This document shows positions 8,835 through 16,161 of a stretch of 36,350 nucleotides of DNA, piece by piece. Positions within the stretch are counted from its first letter, which is position 1. The number at the start of each line of letters is the position of its first letter. This stretch comes from Dehalococcoidia bacterium (lineage in GTDB: Bacteria > Chloroflexota > Dehalococcoidia > Lucifugimonadales > SHYF01), in contig JAUSCR010000175.1 in assembly GCA_030651175.1 (NCBI GenBank), positions 1-36,350 of the forward strand, read 5' to 3'. The notes under the pieces were generated by a model that saw only the letters and a program-made list of their open reading frames with translations, was not told where the DNA came from and searched no databases. A program made the translations under genes and the position numbers.

Positions 8835-9320
8835 TCAAGACGCCCGCCCTTTAGTAGGTTTGATCACCATCACAGGGATGCCGGAATCGCGTATCACCCG
8901 GTCGGCAACGCTTCCGAAGACCAAACGTCCCAATCCGGAGCGCCCGTGGCTAGATATAACTATTCCGTCAATACGCTTCTCCCGCGCACATTGGATGATC
9001 ACTTCAGCAGCGGCGCCCTCCCGCACCTCCCACTCTGCCTGGATCCCCTCCGCCTGAATCTTTCTGGCCGCCTCTGTCAGGTAGGCGCGTGCCTCTTCTA
9101 GCTGGAGTTCCACAACCTTGTCCATGGAAGAAACGTCAATGGGTGGCACACCCTGCATGCCGGAGGCGCTGGCAAAGCTGGCGGCAGCCAGTTGCTGGGC
9201 CGTGGGGATCACACGCACTAGAAATATGATTCCTGAAAAGCGCGAAGCTAACTTTTTGGCATGAGGGAGCGCCTCTTCAGCCAGGGGAGAGCCGTCCAGA
9301 GGCACCAGAATACGTTCCAT
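8835..9320 (-). CDS. Universal stress protein (UspA family, ATP-binding type)
   Basis: 161-residue single-domain Usp. It begins 'MERILVPLDGSPLAEEALPHA', the usual first strand and loop, and ends with 'SSHGRSGLGRLVFGSVADRV', which contains the G-2x-G-9x-G(S/T) ATP-binding signature of the MJ0577-like subgroup. An internal Ala/Ser/Met-rich loop of about 30 residues is a common insertion. Such proteins support survival in energy or oxidative stress; the exact partner is unknown. A ribosome binding site (GGAGG) precedes the ATG at 9320. The gene is convergent with rnpB and divergent from the biotin ligase gene. Confidence 0.93.
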   Translation of the reverse strand: MERILVPLDGSPLAEEALPHAKKLASRFSGIIFLVRVIPTAQQLAAASFASASGMQGVPPIDVSSMDKVVELQLEEARAYLTEAARKIQAEGIQAEWEVREGAAAEVIIQCAREKRIDGIVISSHGRSGLGRLVFGSVADRVIRDSGIPVMVIKPTKGRAS

Positions 9321-9435
9321 GAAAACACCTCCATCATTCGTCCATTCCGCAAACCGCCACGGTAGTATATCATTGTATTGGAGACTATGATTTGTTTCTT
9401 GTCGCCTCCCTCAGCCAGTTTATCATCGCACCGCC

Positions 9436-10233
9436 TTGAGCGCCCGACGTAAGACTCCTCCGGCTCTGAAGGTGGAGGCTATCGCAGCCTCCCTGCATAG
9501 CTCTGCCATTGGCCATCGCATTCTGTATCTCCCAGTGGTCACTTCCACCATGGACATTGCCCGTCAGGAGGCGGAGCGAGGTGCTCCCGAGGGCACTGTG
9601 GTGGTGGCCGAGGAGCAAACCGCTGGAAGAGCGCGCTTCGGCAGACAGTGGCTGTCTACACCCAATCAGAACCTCGCCTTCTCCGTGCTCCTGTACCCCA
9701 GCCGCAGGACATCCACCAGGCTTAGCACCGTGACTCCGGTTGCGGTCTTGCGGGCCATAACAAAGGTTACCGGTCTATCCGCCACTCTAAAATGGCCCAA
9801 CGACGTAAGGCTTGGGGAGAAGAAGGTCTGCGGCATTCTCATAGAGGCCGCCTTCCAGGACTCGCAGGTGCGCCATGCCATCCTGGGAATAGGCATAAAC
9901 GTCAACTTCAACCCCGCCGAGGACCCGCAGGCCGGTTTCGCCGCCACAAGCCTGGCAGCTGAGCTTGGGAAGCCTGTGTCTAGGGAAGAGCTTCTCCAGG
10001 CGATTCTGACGGAACTGGGCCTGGCCTACACGCACCTGCGTGAGTGGGACCGCGTGTGGGACGAATGGCGATCCTCCCTGGAGACCCTGGGCAGACAGGT
10101 GCAGGTGCGCTGGGGGGAGCACCTGGAGGAAGGCGTGGCGGAGGACGTGGACAGCGAAGGCAATCTTCTCTTGCGGCGCGCCGATGGCACTCTGGTTGCT
10201 CTAGCCGCGGGTGAAGTCACCTTTCAGTTGTGA
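9436..10233 (+). CDS. birA: Biotin--[acetyl-CoA-carboxylase] ligase, monofunctional
   Basis: 265-residue biotin protein ligase, which makes biotinyl-5'-AMP and attaches biotin to a lysine of biotin-carrier proteins. Catalytic motifs are 'VVTSTMDIA' (~34-42), 'EEQTAGRARFGRQW' (~59-72, the biotinyl-AMP loop; GRA where many members have GRG), 'LKWPNDV' (~118-124), and 'ILGIGINVNF'. A C-terminal SH3-like domain ends the protein. There is no N-terminal winged helix, so it is not a repressor like E. coli BirA. The proposed start is a TTG at 9436; no ATG precedes the catalytic domain and no strong ribosome binding site is visible, so the exact start is uncertain. Confidence 0.93.
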   Translation: MSARRKTPPALKVEAIAASLHSSAIGHRILYLPVVTSTMDIARQEAERGAPEGTVVVAEEQTAGRARFGRQWLSTPNQNLAFSVLLYPSRRTSTRLSTVTPVAVLRAITKVTGLSATLKWPNDVRLGEKKVCGILIEAAFQDSQVRHAILGIGINVNFNPAEDPQAGFAATSLAAELGKPVSREELLQAILTELGLAYTHLREWDRVWDEWRSSLETLGRQVQVRWGEHLEEGVAEDVDSEGNLLLRRADGTLVALAAGEVTFQL

Positions 10234-10257
10234 ACAAAGGCGCTATGGGCCTTGGCC

Positions 10258-10617
10258 CTACCGCAGGACGAACATGAGCACGACCAGGATAATAGCCACC
10301 ACCCCTATTGCTATTCCAATCCGTCGCAGCTCCGGGGCAGAGTACGTTTCGATAGGCGGTAGTTGCGGAGTCCTGCTACGTTGACGCGCCGCGGAAGCGG
10401 AGGCAAAGCGCTGAAACTCCTGGGGTTGAGCCTCCTGACCTGACGCAGGCGCATAACGCTGTCCCTCTACCAATGCGCCACCATCACCGCCAGGCCCAGT
10501 AGCTTGGGTTGCCGGTCTGGTCGCAGGAACACCAGCGGGGCCGTGAACCCGCTCGCGCTTTGCCCGTCCGCTAAGCTGGGCCTGCCGCACTGCAACTCGT
10601 CGGGATTTCTTTGGCAT
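10258..10617 (-). CDS. Small tail-anchored protein of unknown function
   Basis: 119 residues: a very basic N-terminus ('MPKKSRRVAVRQAQLSGRAKRER'-like composition), a Gly/Ala/Gln-rich low-complexity middle, and one C-terminal transmembrane helix ('IGIAIGVVAIILVVLMFVL') that nearly reaches the end. This is a tail-anchored topology with most of the protein in the cytoplasm. AGGAG stands 8 bases before the ATG, supporting a real gene. No family recognised. It is convergent with the biotin ligase gene, 24 bases away. Confidence 0.7.
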   Translation of the reverse strand: MPKKSRRVAVRQAQLSGRAKRERVHGPAGVPATRPATQATGPGGDGGALVEGQRYAPASGQEAQPQEFQRFASASAARQRSRTPQLPPIETYSAPELRRIGIAIGVVAIILVVLMFVLR

Positions 10618-10695
10618 GGTCTTCGCTCCTGGCTATCCATGAGACGGTGCGCCACCGGCGCTGGCGTCTCCCTTTGGCTTAGGCGGCCTCCGTTA

Positions 10696-10856
10696 CTAGC
10701 AGGGTGATGAACCCCGACATGCCGGGGCAACCATCCCCCTGCCCCCCTTCCTTGCCAGGAAGGGGGGTGAAAGGAAATCTGGGGGATACCCCCAGACCCC
10801 CACCAGAGTCCCGACAGGTCGGGACTCTGTGCTCCCATTTTTCAGCAGCCTGCTAG
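10696..10856. repeat. CTAG-bounded palindromic element, family C copy 1
   Basis: Begins CTAGCAGGGTGATGAA and ends TTTTTCAGCAGCCTGCTAG, so the ends are imperfect inverted repeats capped by CTAG. Inside are several hairpins: CCCCGACATGCCGGGG, CCCCCTTCC..GGAAGGGGGG, CTGGGGGATACCCCCAG and GAGTCCCGAC..GTCGGGACTC. The right-hand CTAG contains the TAG stop of the kinase-like gene (10853-10855). Non-coding. Confidence 0.75.
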
Positions 10857-11533
10857 GATACCGCTTGAACAATGATACTGGCTGCCCGCTCACTATCCAA
10901 GGCGTGGGTGTTCAATATCATGTGAAAGTTGGCCGGGTCGTCGGCGGAAACCCTAAAGAACTTCTTGAAGAAGACCACTCTGGCTCTCTCGGCCTCGTTC
11001 ACGCTTCGCTCTGCCTCCTGCAATGAAACGCCCTCCCGCTCCGCCATGACTTTGATCCGTGACTCCACGGTGGACACCAGCCCCACATGAAACGCATCCG
11101 GGTACCCTTTGAGTATAAGGTTGCTGGCCCGGCCGATGATGACGGCGTTACCCGCTCTGGCCAGCTCTTGGATCACGGCCCGGGTGGCTTCGATGAACTG
11201 CTCGTCTCTCACCTGGTCCGCGCGGGTGATAGGCTCCTTCACCGCGTCCTGGTACTCCTGGCCTAGGACTACGCCAATGCCACCCCCAAAGTACGGGTCG
11301 CTGCCGACGGCTGAGCGTTCCACCAGGGTTTGCAGAAAGCGAGCGATCCGCTCGTTGCGGGTCAGGGAACGCTGCTCCCTTTCAACCAACGCCTCCACCG
11401 TGGCGCTCAGCCGCTTGGCGGCTTCCGCCAAGATCAGACGGTCAACGTAGTCCAAATGCAGCCTCTTGGCTACCTCCGCCCCGATCTCTTGTCCTCCGGC
11501 GCCAATCTGCCCGTTGATGGTGATTACCGTCAT
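10853..11533 (-). CDS. Cytidylate kinase-like family protein
   Basis: 226 residues, matching the cytidylate-kinase-like family (Cytidylate_kin2). It starts 'MTVITINGQIGAGGQEIGAEVAKRL', where the P-loop is the family's degenerate GxxGxGGxEI form without the usual Lys. 'LDYVDRLILAEAAKRL' and 'NAVIIGRASNLIL' are the next conserved blocks. The family is thought to phosphorylate nucleotides, but activity is rarely shown. I chose the ATG at 11533 because GGGAGGTGG lies just upstream; the ORF extends to 11584 without support. The stop codon is supplied by the end of a repeat element. Confidence 0.85.
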   Translation of the reverse strand: MTVITINGQIGAGGQEIGAEVAKRLHLDYVDRLILAEAAKRLSATVEALVEREQRSLTRNERIARFLQTLVERSAVGSDPYFGGGIGVVLGQEYQDAVKEPITRADQVRDEQFIEATRAVIQELARAGNAVIIGRASNLILKGYPDAFHVGLVSTVESRIKVMAEREGVSLQEAERSVNEAERARVVFFKKFFRVSADDPANFHMILNTHALDSERAASIIVQAVS

Positions 11534-11651
11534 ACCGTTCCACCTCCCTGCAAAGCTGCCACCATGCTGAGTCTCCCTCGGCAATGGCCCTACGTGCTGC
11601 CGGCTTGCCGCTTCCTACGGCGATGCGCATGGCGCCTCCGTGACGCAGGAT

Positions 11652-12566
11652 TCAGGCCCTGGGATGGGCGCGCTCATACTCCTGTCTGATCCGGTCGGTG
11701 GTGAGGTGAGTATAAACCTGCGTGGTAGCAATGCTGGCGTGGCCCAGCAACTCCTGGACGTTCCGCAGGGACGCTCCCCCCGCCAGGAGGTGCGTTGCGA
11801 AGCTGTGGCGTAGCGTGTGGGGCGTAATGGAGGAGTTGAGTCCCGCCTTCCGAGCATACCCTTTCAGGATAAGCCAGAAGCCCTGGCGAGTGAGCCTTTC
11901 GCCCCGGCGATTGAGGAACATGGCAGGTTCTTCTTTCTGCCCAGGCTGCAACAGCTTGGGCCGCGCCTGCTGAACCCAGGTGCGCACTGCAGCTACCGCT
12001 TTGCGGTGCAGAGGCACCACCCGCTCCTTGGAGCCTTTCCCAAGGCAGCGCACGTAACCCTCGGCCAGGTTAACGTCCCGTAGATTTAGGTTCATCATTT
12101 CGCTGACCCGCAGCCCGCTGGCGTATAACAGCTCCAGCATGGCCATGTCACGCACACCATCAGGGGTTGTAACACGCCCAGGCTCCTCCAGCAGACGCTG
12201 CACCTCCTCCACTGAAAGGAGCTTGGGAAGGCTCCGTCCTATCCTGGGCGATGAGAGTTGCTCGGTGGGGTCATCAGAGATTTGGCCCTCTTCCGCCAGG
12301 TAGCCGAAGAAGGACTTGATGGAGGCAACTTTCCGCGCCACAGTGGTGGCCGAGTAGCCCCTTTCATAGAGGCCTGCCACGTAGTTGCCAAGTAGCTTTA
12401 GGTCTACCTGGGCCCAGTCGGAGGCCCGGTGTCCATCTCCGTGGGCGCCAGCGACGTACTCTGTGAGCTGAGTCAGGTCGTTGCGGTACGCCGCAACAGT
12501 ATGGGGCGAGGCCCCCTTTTCCACCGTCAGGTGACTAAGAAAGGCCCTGGGGCTCTCTTCAAGCAT
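11652..12566 (-). CDS. xerD: Tyrosine recombinase XerC/XerD
   Basis: 304 residues, the normal length for chromosomal XerC/D recombinases, which resolve chromosome dimers at dif near the terminus. The N-terminal SAM-like core-binding domain (~5-95) is followed by the catalytic domain with all six expected residues: R153 (ASGLRVSE), K180 (GKGSKERVVP), H250 and R253 (HTLRHSFATHLL), H276 (LLGHASIATTQ) and nucleophile Y285 (VYTH). ATG at 12566 is preferred, with AGGTG 6 bases upstream; GTG at 12575 is an alternative. Absence of nearby integrase cargo or att sites favours a housekeeping Xer over a phage integrase. XerC versus XerD cannot be decided from sequence alone. Confidence 0.92.
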   Translation of the reverse strand: MLEESPRAFLSHLTVEKGASPHTVAAYRNDLTQLTEYVAGAHGDGHRASDWAQVDLKLLGNYVAGLYERGYSATTVARKVASIKSFFGYLAEEGQISDDPTEQLSSPRIGRSLPKLLSVEEVQRLLEEPGRVTTPDGVRDMAMLELLYASGLRVSEMMNLNLRDVNLAEGYVRCLGKGSKERVVPLHRKAVAAVRTWVQQARPKLLQPGQKEEPAMFLNRRGERLTRQGFWLILKGYARKAGLNSSITPHTLRHSFATHLLAGGASLRNVQELLGHASIATTQVYTHLTTDRIRQEYERAHPRA

Positions 12567-12654
12567 CCTGTTCACCTATGTCAAGTAGATGCCCCCATTT
12601 TAGCACATGCCTGGGAAGGCCGTGGTGTGTGGGCAGACGTGCTGGTTGACACCG

Positions 12655-12714
12655 CCCGCTCATTTACTTCGATAGTTCGACAGTCTCACTACAGGCAAGT
12701 TCAGAATGAGCGGG
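12655..12714. repeat. Inverted repeat, family D copy 1
   Basis: CCCGCTCAT and ATGAGCGGG form the ends, with inner CTTCGA.AG...TTCAGA-like sequence. A shorter, better-conserved copy is at 14260-14296. It lies between the divergent xerD and lgt genes. Confidence 0.65.
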
Positions 12715-12734
12715 ATGGTATCCGGCTTCGGGAG

Positions 12735-12851
12735 AGTCCAGGGAGGGCAAAGCCCTTCCTGGCAGGGGCACTGGGGGTGTCCCCCAGCTTCTTTCCCTTC
12801 CCCCTCTCCCGCCCGAGGCGGGAGAGGGGGACACAGGGGGTGAGGGTTGTC
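12735..12851. repeat. Composite palindromic repeat, family C copy 2
   Basis: Contains GGGAGGGCAAAGCCCTTCC, CTGGGGGTGTCCCCCAG, and a 13-bp perfect hairpin (CCCCTCTCCCGCC at 12801-12813, GGCGGGAGAGGGG at 12817-12829). The same modules recur in other intergenic spaces of the window. Non-coding; it lies in the leader region of lgt. Confidence 0.65.
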
Positions 12852-12917
12852 AGACAGTTCAGTTGACACCTGCTCACGCTGGCAACTAGAATCTAGTGAG
12901 TTCCCAGGAGGTTTACA

Positions 12918-13874
12918 TTGATACGTATTGGCATAGACCCCATGATCTTCCAGGCAGGTGTATTCGCCCTGAGTTGGCATGGGTTTTTTACTTTTGTGGG
13001 CGTTGTAGCCGCAGTGGTGCTGGTGGCATGGTGGGCGCGCCGTGAGCACATAGACCCTGACATAGTCTACTCAGTGGCTGTCTGGGCGGTCCTCAGTGGA
13101 ATAGTGGGCGCTAAGATAGTGCATGTCATTGACTATTGGGACGTGTACAGCCAAAACCCCATGCAGATATTCAGCCGCGCGGGGATCGCTTTGTACGGGG
13201 CCCTTCTGTTTGGCTTCCTGGGTGGGGCGGCATACATCTTGGTCCGCAAGCTCCTGGGACGCATCTACGCGGGAGAGATGTGGCCTTGGTTCAAGAAACT
13301 GGTGGGGCCGGGCATCAGGGACGGGTACCTGAAGGGGACGATGTACGCCAAGTTCAAGGATTTCTCCATCGGCCACCTGGCGGATGTGACAGCGCCGGCC
13401 TTGCTCATTGCTCAGACCATTGGCCGCATTGGTGACATAATCAACGGGGAGCATGTGGCCAGACTTACCAGCCGGCCGTGGGGGTTTGTGTACAGTCACC
13501 CGGATAGCCCATCCTACCAAGCGTTCGGGCTGAACGCCAGCCATCCCGCCATCGCCTACGAGATGCTCTGGAACACGGTGGTGCTGGGCATCATCTGGAA
13601 GCTGAGGGGAAGGCTGGCGCCTCCTGGGATGCTCTTTGCTCTGTACCTGATGCTCTACTCCCTGGGGCGGTTCTTCATCCAGTTCCTGCGTATTGTACCT
13701 GGGTCGCCTGTAGGCTCGAACAAGGTCTGGTTCGCTGGCCTTTCGGAAGCCCACATAATCGCGCTGATAGTCATGGCAGTCACAGTGCCACTGCTGGCAT
13801 ACAAGGCCCGCTGGGTGCGGCGTGCGCCGGCCGCCTCTGCGGCAGCAGAGCGAAGGGCGAAATCCCGGGGCTAG
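12918..13874 (+). CDS. lgt: Prolipoprotein diacylglyceryl transferase
   Basis: 318-residue multi-spanning membrane enzyme. It transfers diacylglycerol from phosphatidylglycerol to the lipobox Cys of prolipoproteins such as the solute-binding protein in this window. Family features include the N-terminal 'FALSWHGFFTFVG', 'SRAGIALYGALL', the Lgt signature region 'AQTIGRIGDIINGEHVA' (~165-181), and C-terminal 'LGRFFIQFLRI'. TTG at 12918 is well supported by AGGAGG 6 bases upstream. Compared with typical Lgt there are about 35-40 extra residues (~112-150), rich in Lys and aromatic residues, between the 'ALYGALL' helix and the signature. The stop codon TAG overlaps the left end of a repeat element. 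Confidence 0.93.
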   Translation: MIRIGIDPMIFQAGVFALSWHGFFTFVGVVAAVVLVAWWARREHIDPDIVYSVAVWAVLSGIVGAKIVHVIDYWDVYSQNPMQIFSRAGIALYGALLFGFLGGAAYILVRKLLGRIYAGEMWPWFKKLVGPGIRDGYLKGTMYAKFKDFSIGHLADVTAPALLIAQTIGRIGDIINGEHVARLTSRPWGFVYSHPDSPSYQAFGLNASHPAIAYEMLWNTVVLGIIWKLRGRLAPPGMLFALYLMLYSLGRFFIQFLRIVPGSPVGSNKVWFAGLSEAHIIALIVMAVTVPLLAYKARWVRRAPAASAAAERRAKSRG

Positions 13875-14084
13875 TGTCCTGTCATGCTAATCCGTTGAAA
13901 AAGTAGACTCGGTGAGCAGGCTTTTGCGCTGCTTTCCCACAGATACTTCATCCCCCTTCTCCTGCAGGAGAAGGGGGATGAGAAACAGAGACCAGGGGAC
14001 ACCCCTGCTACCCCGGCAGGGGGCACAGCCCCCTGCACCCCCAAGGGTAGATTTGCCCAACGAACTTCAGATTCGGGACACTAG
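13871..14084. repeat. CTAG-bounded MITE-like element with GTGTCC/GGACAC ends
   Basis: Starts CTAGTGTCCTG and ends CGGGACACTAG, giving inverted ends with CTAG on both sides. Inside are a perfect hairpin of the CCCCCTTCTCCTGCAGGAG type near 13951-13978 and a GGGGGCACAGCCCCC hairpin. The same outer ends occur at 35804-35993 and, on one side, at about 30178-30192. The left CTAG contains the lgt stop codon. Non-coding. Confidence 0.75.
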
Positions 14085-14230
14085 CAGGTTGCGGAAAAAG
14101 GGGGAGCGCAGAGGGGCAAAGCCCCTTTGCCGGGAGTATGAGGGTGTCCCTCAGATATAAATTCTTCCCCCTTCCTGGCCAGGAAGGGGATTAGGGGGAT
14201 GGTCGAAAGGATTTTTCAGCGCCTGCCAGT
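14085..14230. repeat. Palindromic repeat, family C copy 3
   Basis: Directly abuts the previous element and shares its CTAG. Begins CAGGTTGCGGAAAAAGG and ends TTTTTCAGCGCCTGCCAG as inverted ends. Inner modules are GGGGCAAAGCCCC, GAGGGTGTCCCTC and CCCTTCCTGGCCAGGAAGGGG. Non-coding. Confidence 0.7.
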
Positions 14231-14259
14231 TAACCGCGAACGGAGTATGGCGTAATGTT

Positions 14260-14296
14260 CCCGCTCATTTCCTTCGACAGGCTCAGGATGAGCGGG
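14260..14296. repeat. Inverted repeat, family D copy 2
   Basis: CCCGCTCAT (14260-14268) and ATGAGCGGG (14288-14296) flank CTTCGACAGGCTCAG. It lies just downstream of recJ and could serve as its terminator. Compare 12655-12714. Confidence 0.7.
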
Positions 14297-14323
14297 CCGT
14301 TCTGGAAACCAGCGACACGGGAT

Positions 14324-16081
14324 TCACCCCGTCGCCCGCATATCCACCACGTTGAGGCGGAGGGTCTCCTGTCCGTTCCAACGGTCCATAGCTAAGGTAT
14401 AGACCACATCCACTGACTGGGCATTCGCAGGCAGGCTGCCGCTCTGCCGGAAGGCCACTGCGTCCCAGCCAACGCCCTTGTCCCGGAGCTTCATACGCAG
14501 GTGCTCTCCGTTCCCACCCATGGTGCGAGCGTCCACCACCTGCACGTTGCGACTTAGAAACACGGGCGCAGGGTTGCCCGCCCCAAAGGGGGCCAGCCCC
14601 TGGATGAGTCGGTAGATGTCCCGGGGCAATCCACCCAAGGGCAGCTCCATGTCTATGTCCCGATGTGGCTGCAACGCCTCTTCTCCCAGGGTCTCGCGGG
14701 CCAGGGCTACCAGAGAGCGGCGCAAGAGCGGCAGCTTCTCGGTGGCCACCGAGAAGCCAGCAGCCTGTGGGTGCCCTCCGTAGCGTATGAAACCACCAAT
14801 GGCGGGCGCTACCTGGTGCAGAGCAGCGCCGATGTCAAACTCAGGAATGCTCCGGCAGCTACCGCGACAGACGTCCTGACCAAGGCTGAGCACCACCGCT
14901 GGGCGGGAGAACTCCTCCACCAGCCTTCCCGCCACCAGGCCAATGATGCCAGGGGAGAAAGAGGGATCGCCCACCATGAGGAGTGGCGCCATCTCTACCA
15001 GGGTGCGCGTCTTCTCCAGCGCCTCGCCGGTCAGCCGCTGGCGTTCCCGATTCTGCTCCTCCAGGATGGCCGCCAGAGCCGCAGCCTTCTCCTCCGACTC
15101 CTCTACCAGAAGGTCATAGCTGACGCTGGCGTGGCCCATTCGCCCGGCAGCGTTCAGGCGTGGAGCCAGTATCCAGGCTATGGTTTCGGAGTCCACGGCA
15201 CGGCCTTCCATCCTGGCGGAGCGCAGCAAGGCCCTCAGACCTGCCATAGACGACTGGCCCATCTCCCGCGCTCCATGGCGGACGATGGAGCGGTTCTCAT
15301 CCAGCAGGGGCGCAACGTCCGCCACCGTCCCCAGGGCCGCCAGGGACAGAAGCGTACGTCCCGAACTGGTGTCGGGACCGGCGTCTTGCCTTCCCATGGA
15401 GTGGTAGAGCGCCTGGGCCAGCTTCAAGGCCAGGCCGGCGCCGGTCAGGTTGGGAAATGGGTATTGGGAGTTGGGAAGCCTGGGGTCCACCACGGCGCAA
15501 GCCGGAGGAGGCCCCTCTGGCACCAGGTGGTGATCGGTGACAATTGTATCCATGCCGAGCTCGGCGGCGGCTGCGATTTCGTCATAGGAGGTTACACCGC
15601 AGTCCACCGTCACTATAAGGTCAACCCCCCAGCCAGCCAGGGTACGCACCGCAGGAAGGGTGAGGCCGTGGCCCTCCTCCCGGTGGGGGATGTACGGAAG
15701 TATCTCGCACCCCAGGGGCTTCAAAGCTCGGGCCAGAATGGCTGTGGCTGTCACGCCGTCCACGTCAAAGTCGCCAAAAACGGCGACTTTTTCTCTCAGC
15801 TCCAGCGCCCGGCGGAGGCGTTGCACCGCGGCGGCCATGCCGGGCAGCGCTAGCGGATCGTGGCTGACCGGCTCCGTGGAGAGAAAGGTCTGGGCCTGGT
15901 GCGCGTCGGCAACGCCACGGTTGTAGAGAAGCTGAGCTAGCAGCGGATGGTATCCGGCCCTGCCCAGAGCCGAACGTATCTCGGTGGGAACGGGTGGCCG
16001 GACACGCCACGCCCTTTGCCCGCTTGTGACCAGGGGGGTACTTTCCGGGGTCAAGCTACTAGATGCCGTTTCAAAACCCAT
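14324..16081 (-). CDS. recJ: Single-stranded-DNA-specific exonuclease RecJ
   Basis: 585-residue 5'-3' ssDNA exonuclease of recombination and mismatch repair. DHH-family motifs are in order: 'FGDFDVDG' (102-109, motif I with the metal-binding aspartates), 'VTVDCG' (157-162), 'TDHH' (182-185), 'GRMGHAS' (313-319), and the DHHA1 motif 'RYGGHPQAAGF' (433-443). The C-terminal OB-fold completes it. Length is normal. The start is the ATG at 16081; no strong ribosome binding site is visible, and an in-frame later start would still keep the whole DHH domain. The upstream PLD/zinc-ribbon gene ends 80 bases before it on the same strand. Confidence 0.95.
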   Translation of the reverse strand: MGFETASSSLTPESTPLVTSGQRAWRVRPPVPTEIRSALGRAGYHPLLAQLLYNRGVADAHQAQTFLSTEPVSHDPLALPGMAAAVQRLRRALELREKVAVFGDFDVDGVTATAILARALKPLGCEILPYIPHREEGHGLTLPAVRTLAGWGVDLIVTVDCGVTSYDEIAAAAELGMDTIVTDHHLVPEGPPPACAVVDPRLPNSQYPFPNLTGAGLALKLAQALYHSMGRQDAGPDTSSGRTLLSLAALGTVADVAPLLDENRSIVRHGAREMGQSSMAGLRALLRSARMEGRAVDSETIAWILAPRLNAAGRMGHASVSYDLLVEESEEKAAALAAILEEQNRERQRLTGEALEKTRTLVEMAPLLMVGDPSFSPGIIGLVAGRLVEEFSRPAVVLSLGQDVCRGSCRSIPEFDIGAALHQVAPAIGGFIRYGGHPQAAGFSVATEKLPLLRRSLVALARETLGEEALQPHRDIDMELPLGGLPRDIYRLIQGLAPFGAGNPAPVFLSRNVQVVDARTMGGNGEHLRMKLRDKGVGWDAVAFRQSGSLPANAQSVDVVYTLAMDRWNGQETLRLNVVDMRATG

Positions 16082-16161
16082 TTAGGCGTTTCGCCAGCAC
16101 CACAACTCCACCCTTTGAACGCAAGCCGCTGCAAGGCAGTACCACTGCGGTAACGTCCATC

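Noticed and set aside
8608-9101. Plus-strand ORFs across rnpB and the stress-protein gene
   Set aside because: They translate RNase P RNA and the antisense of a clear Usp gene.
11652-12566. Phage or integrative-element integrase
   Set aside because: All features fit a housekeeping Xer recombinase; no att sites, phage genes or cargo are nearby, and the tRNA in the window is 4 kb away with no visible repeat of its end.
14663-15853. 396-residue plus-strand ORF
   Set aside because: Antisense to recJ, whose motifs are all present on the minus strand; low-complexity Gln/His/Gly composition typical of a shadow frame.
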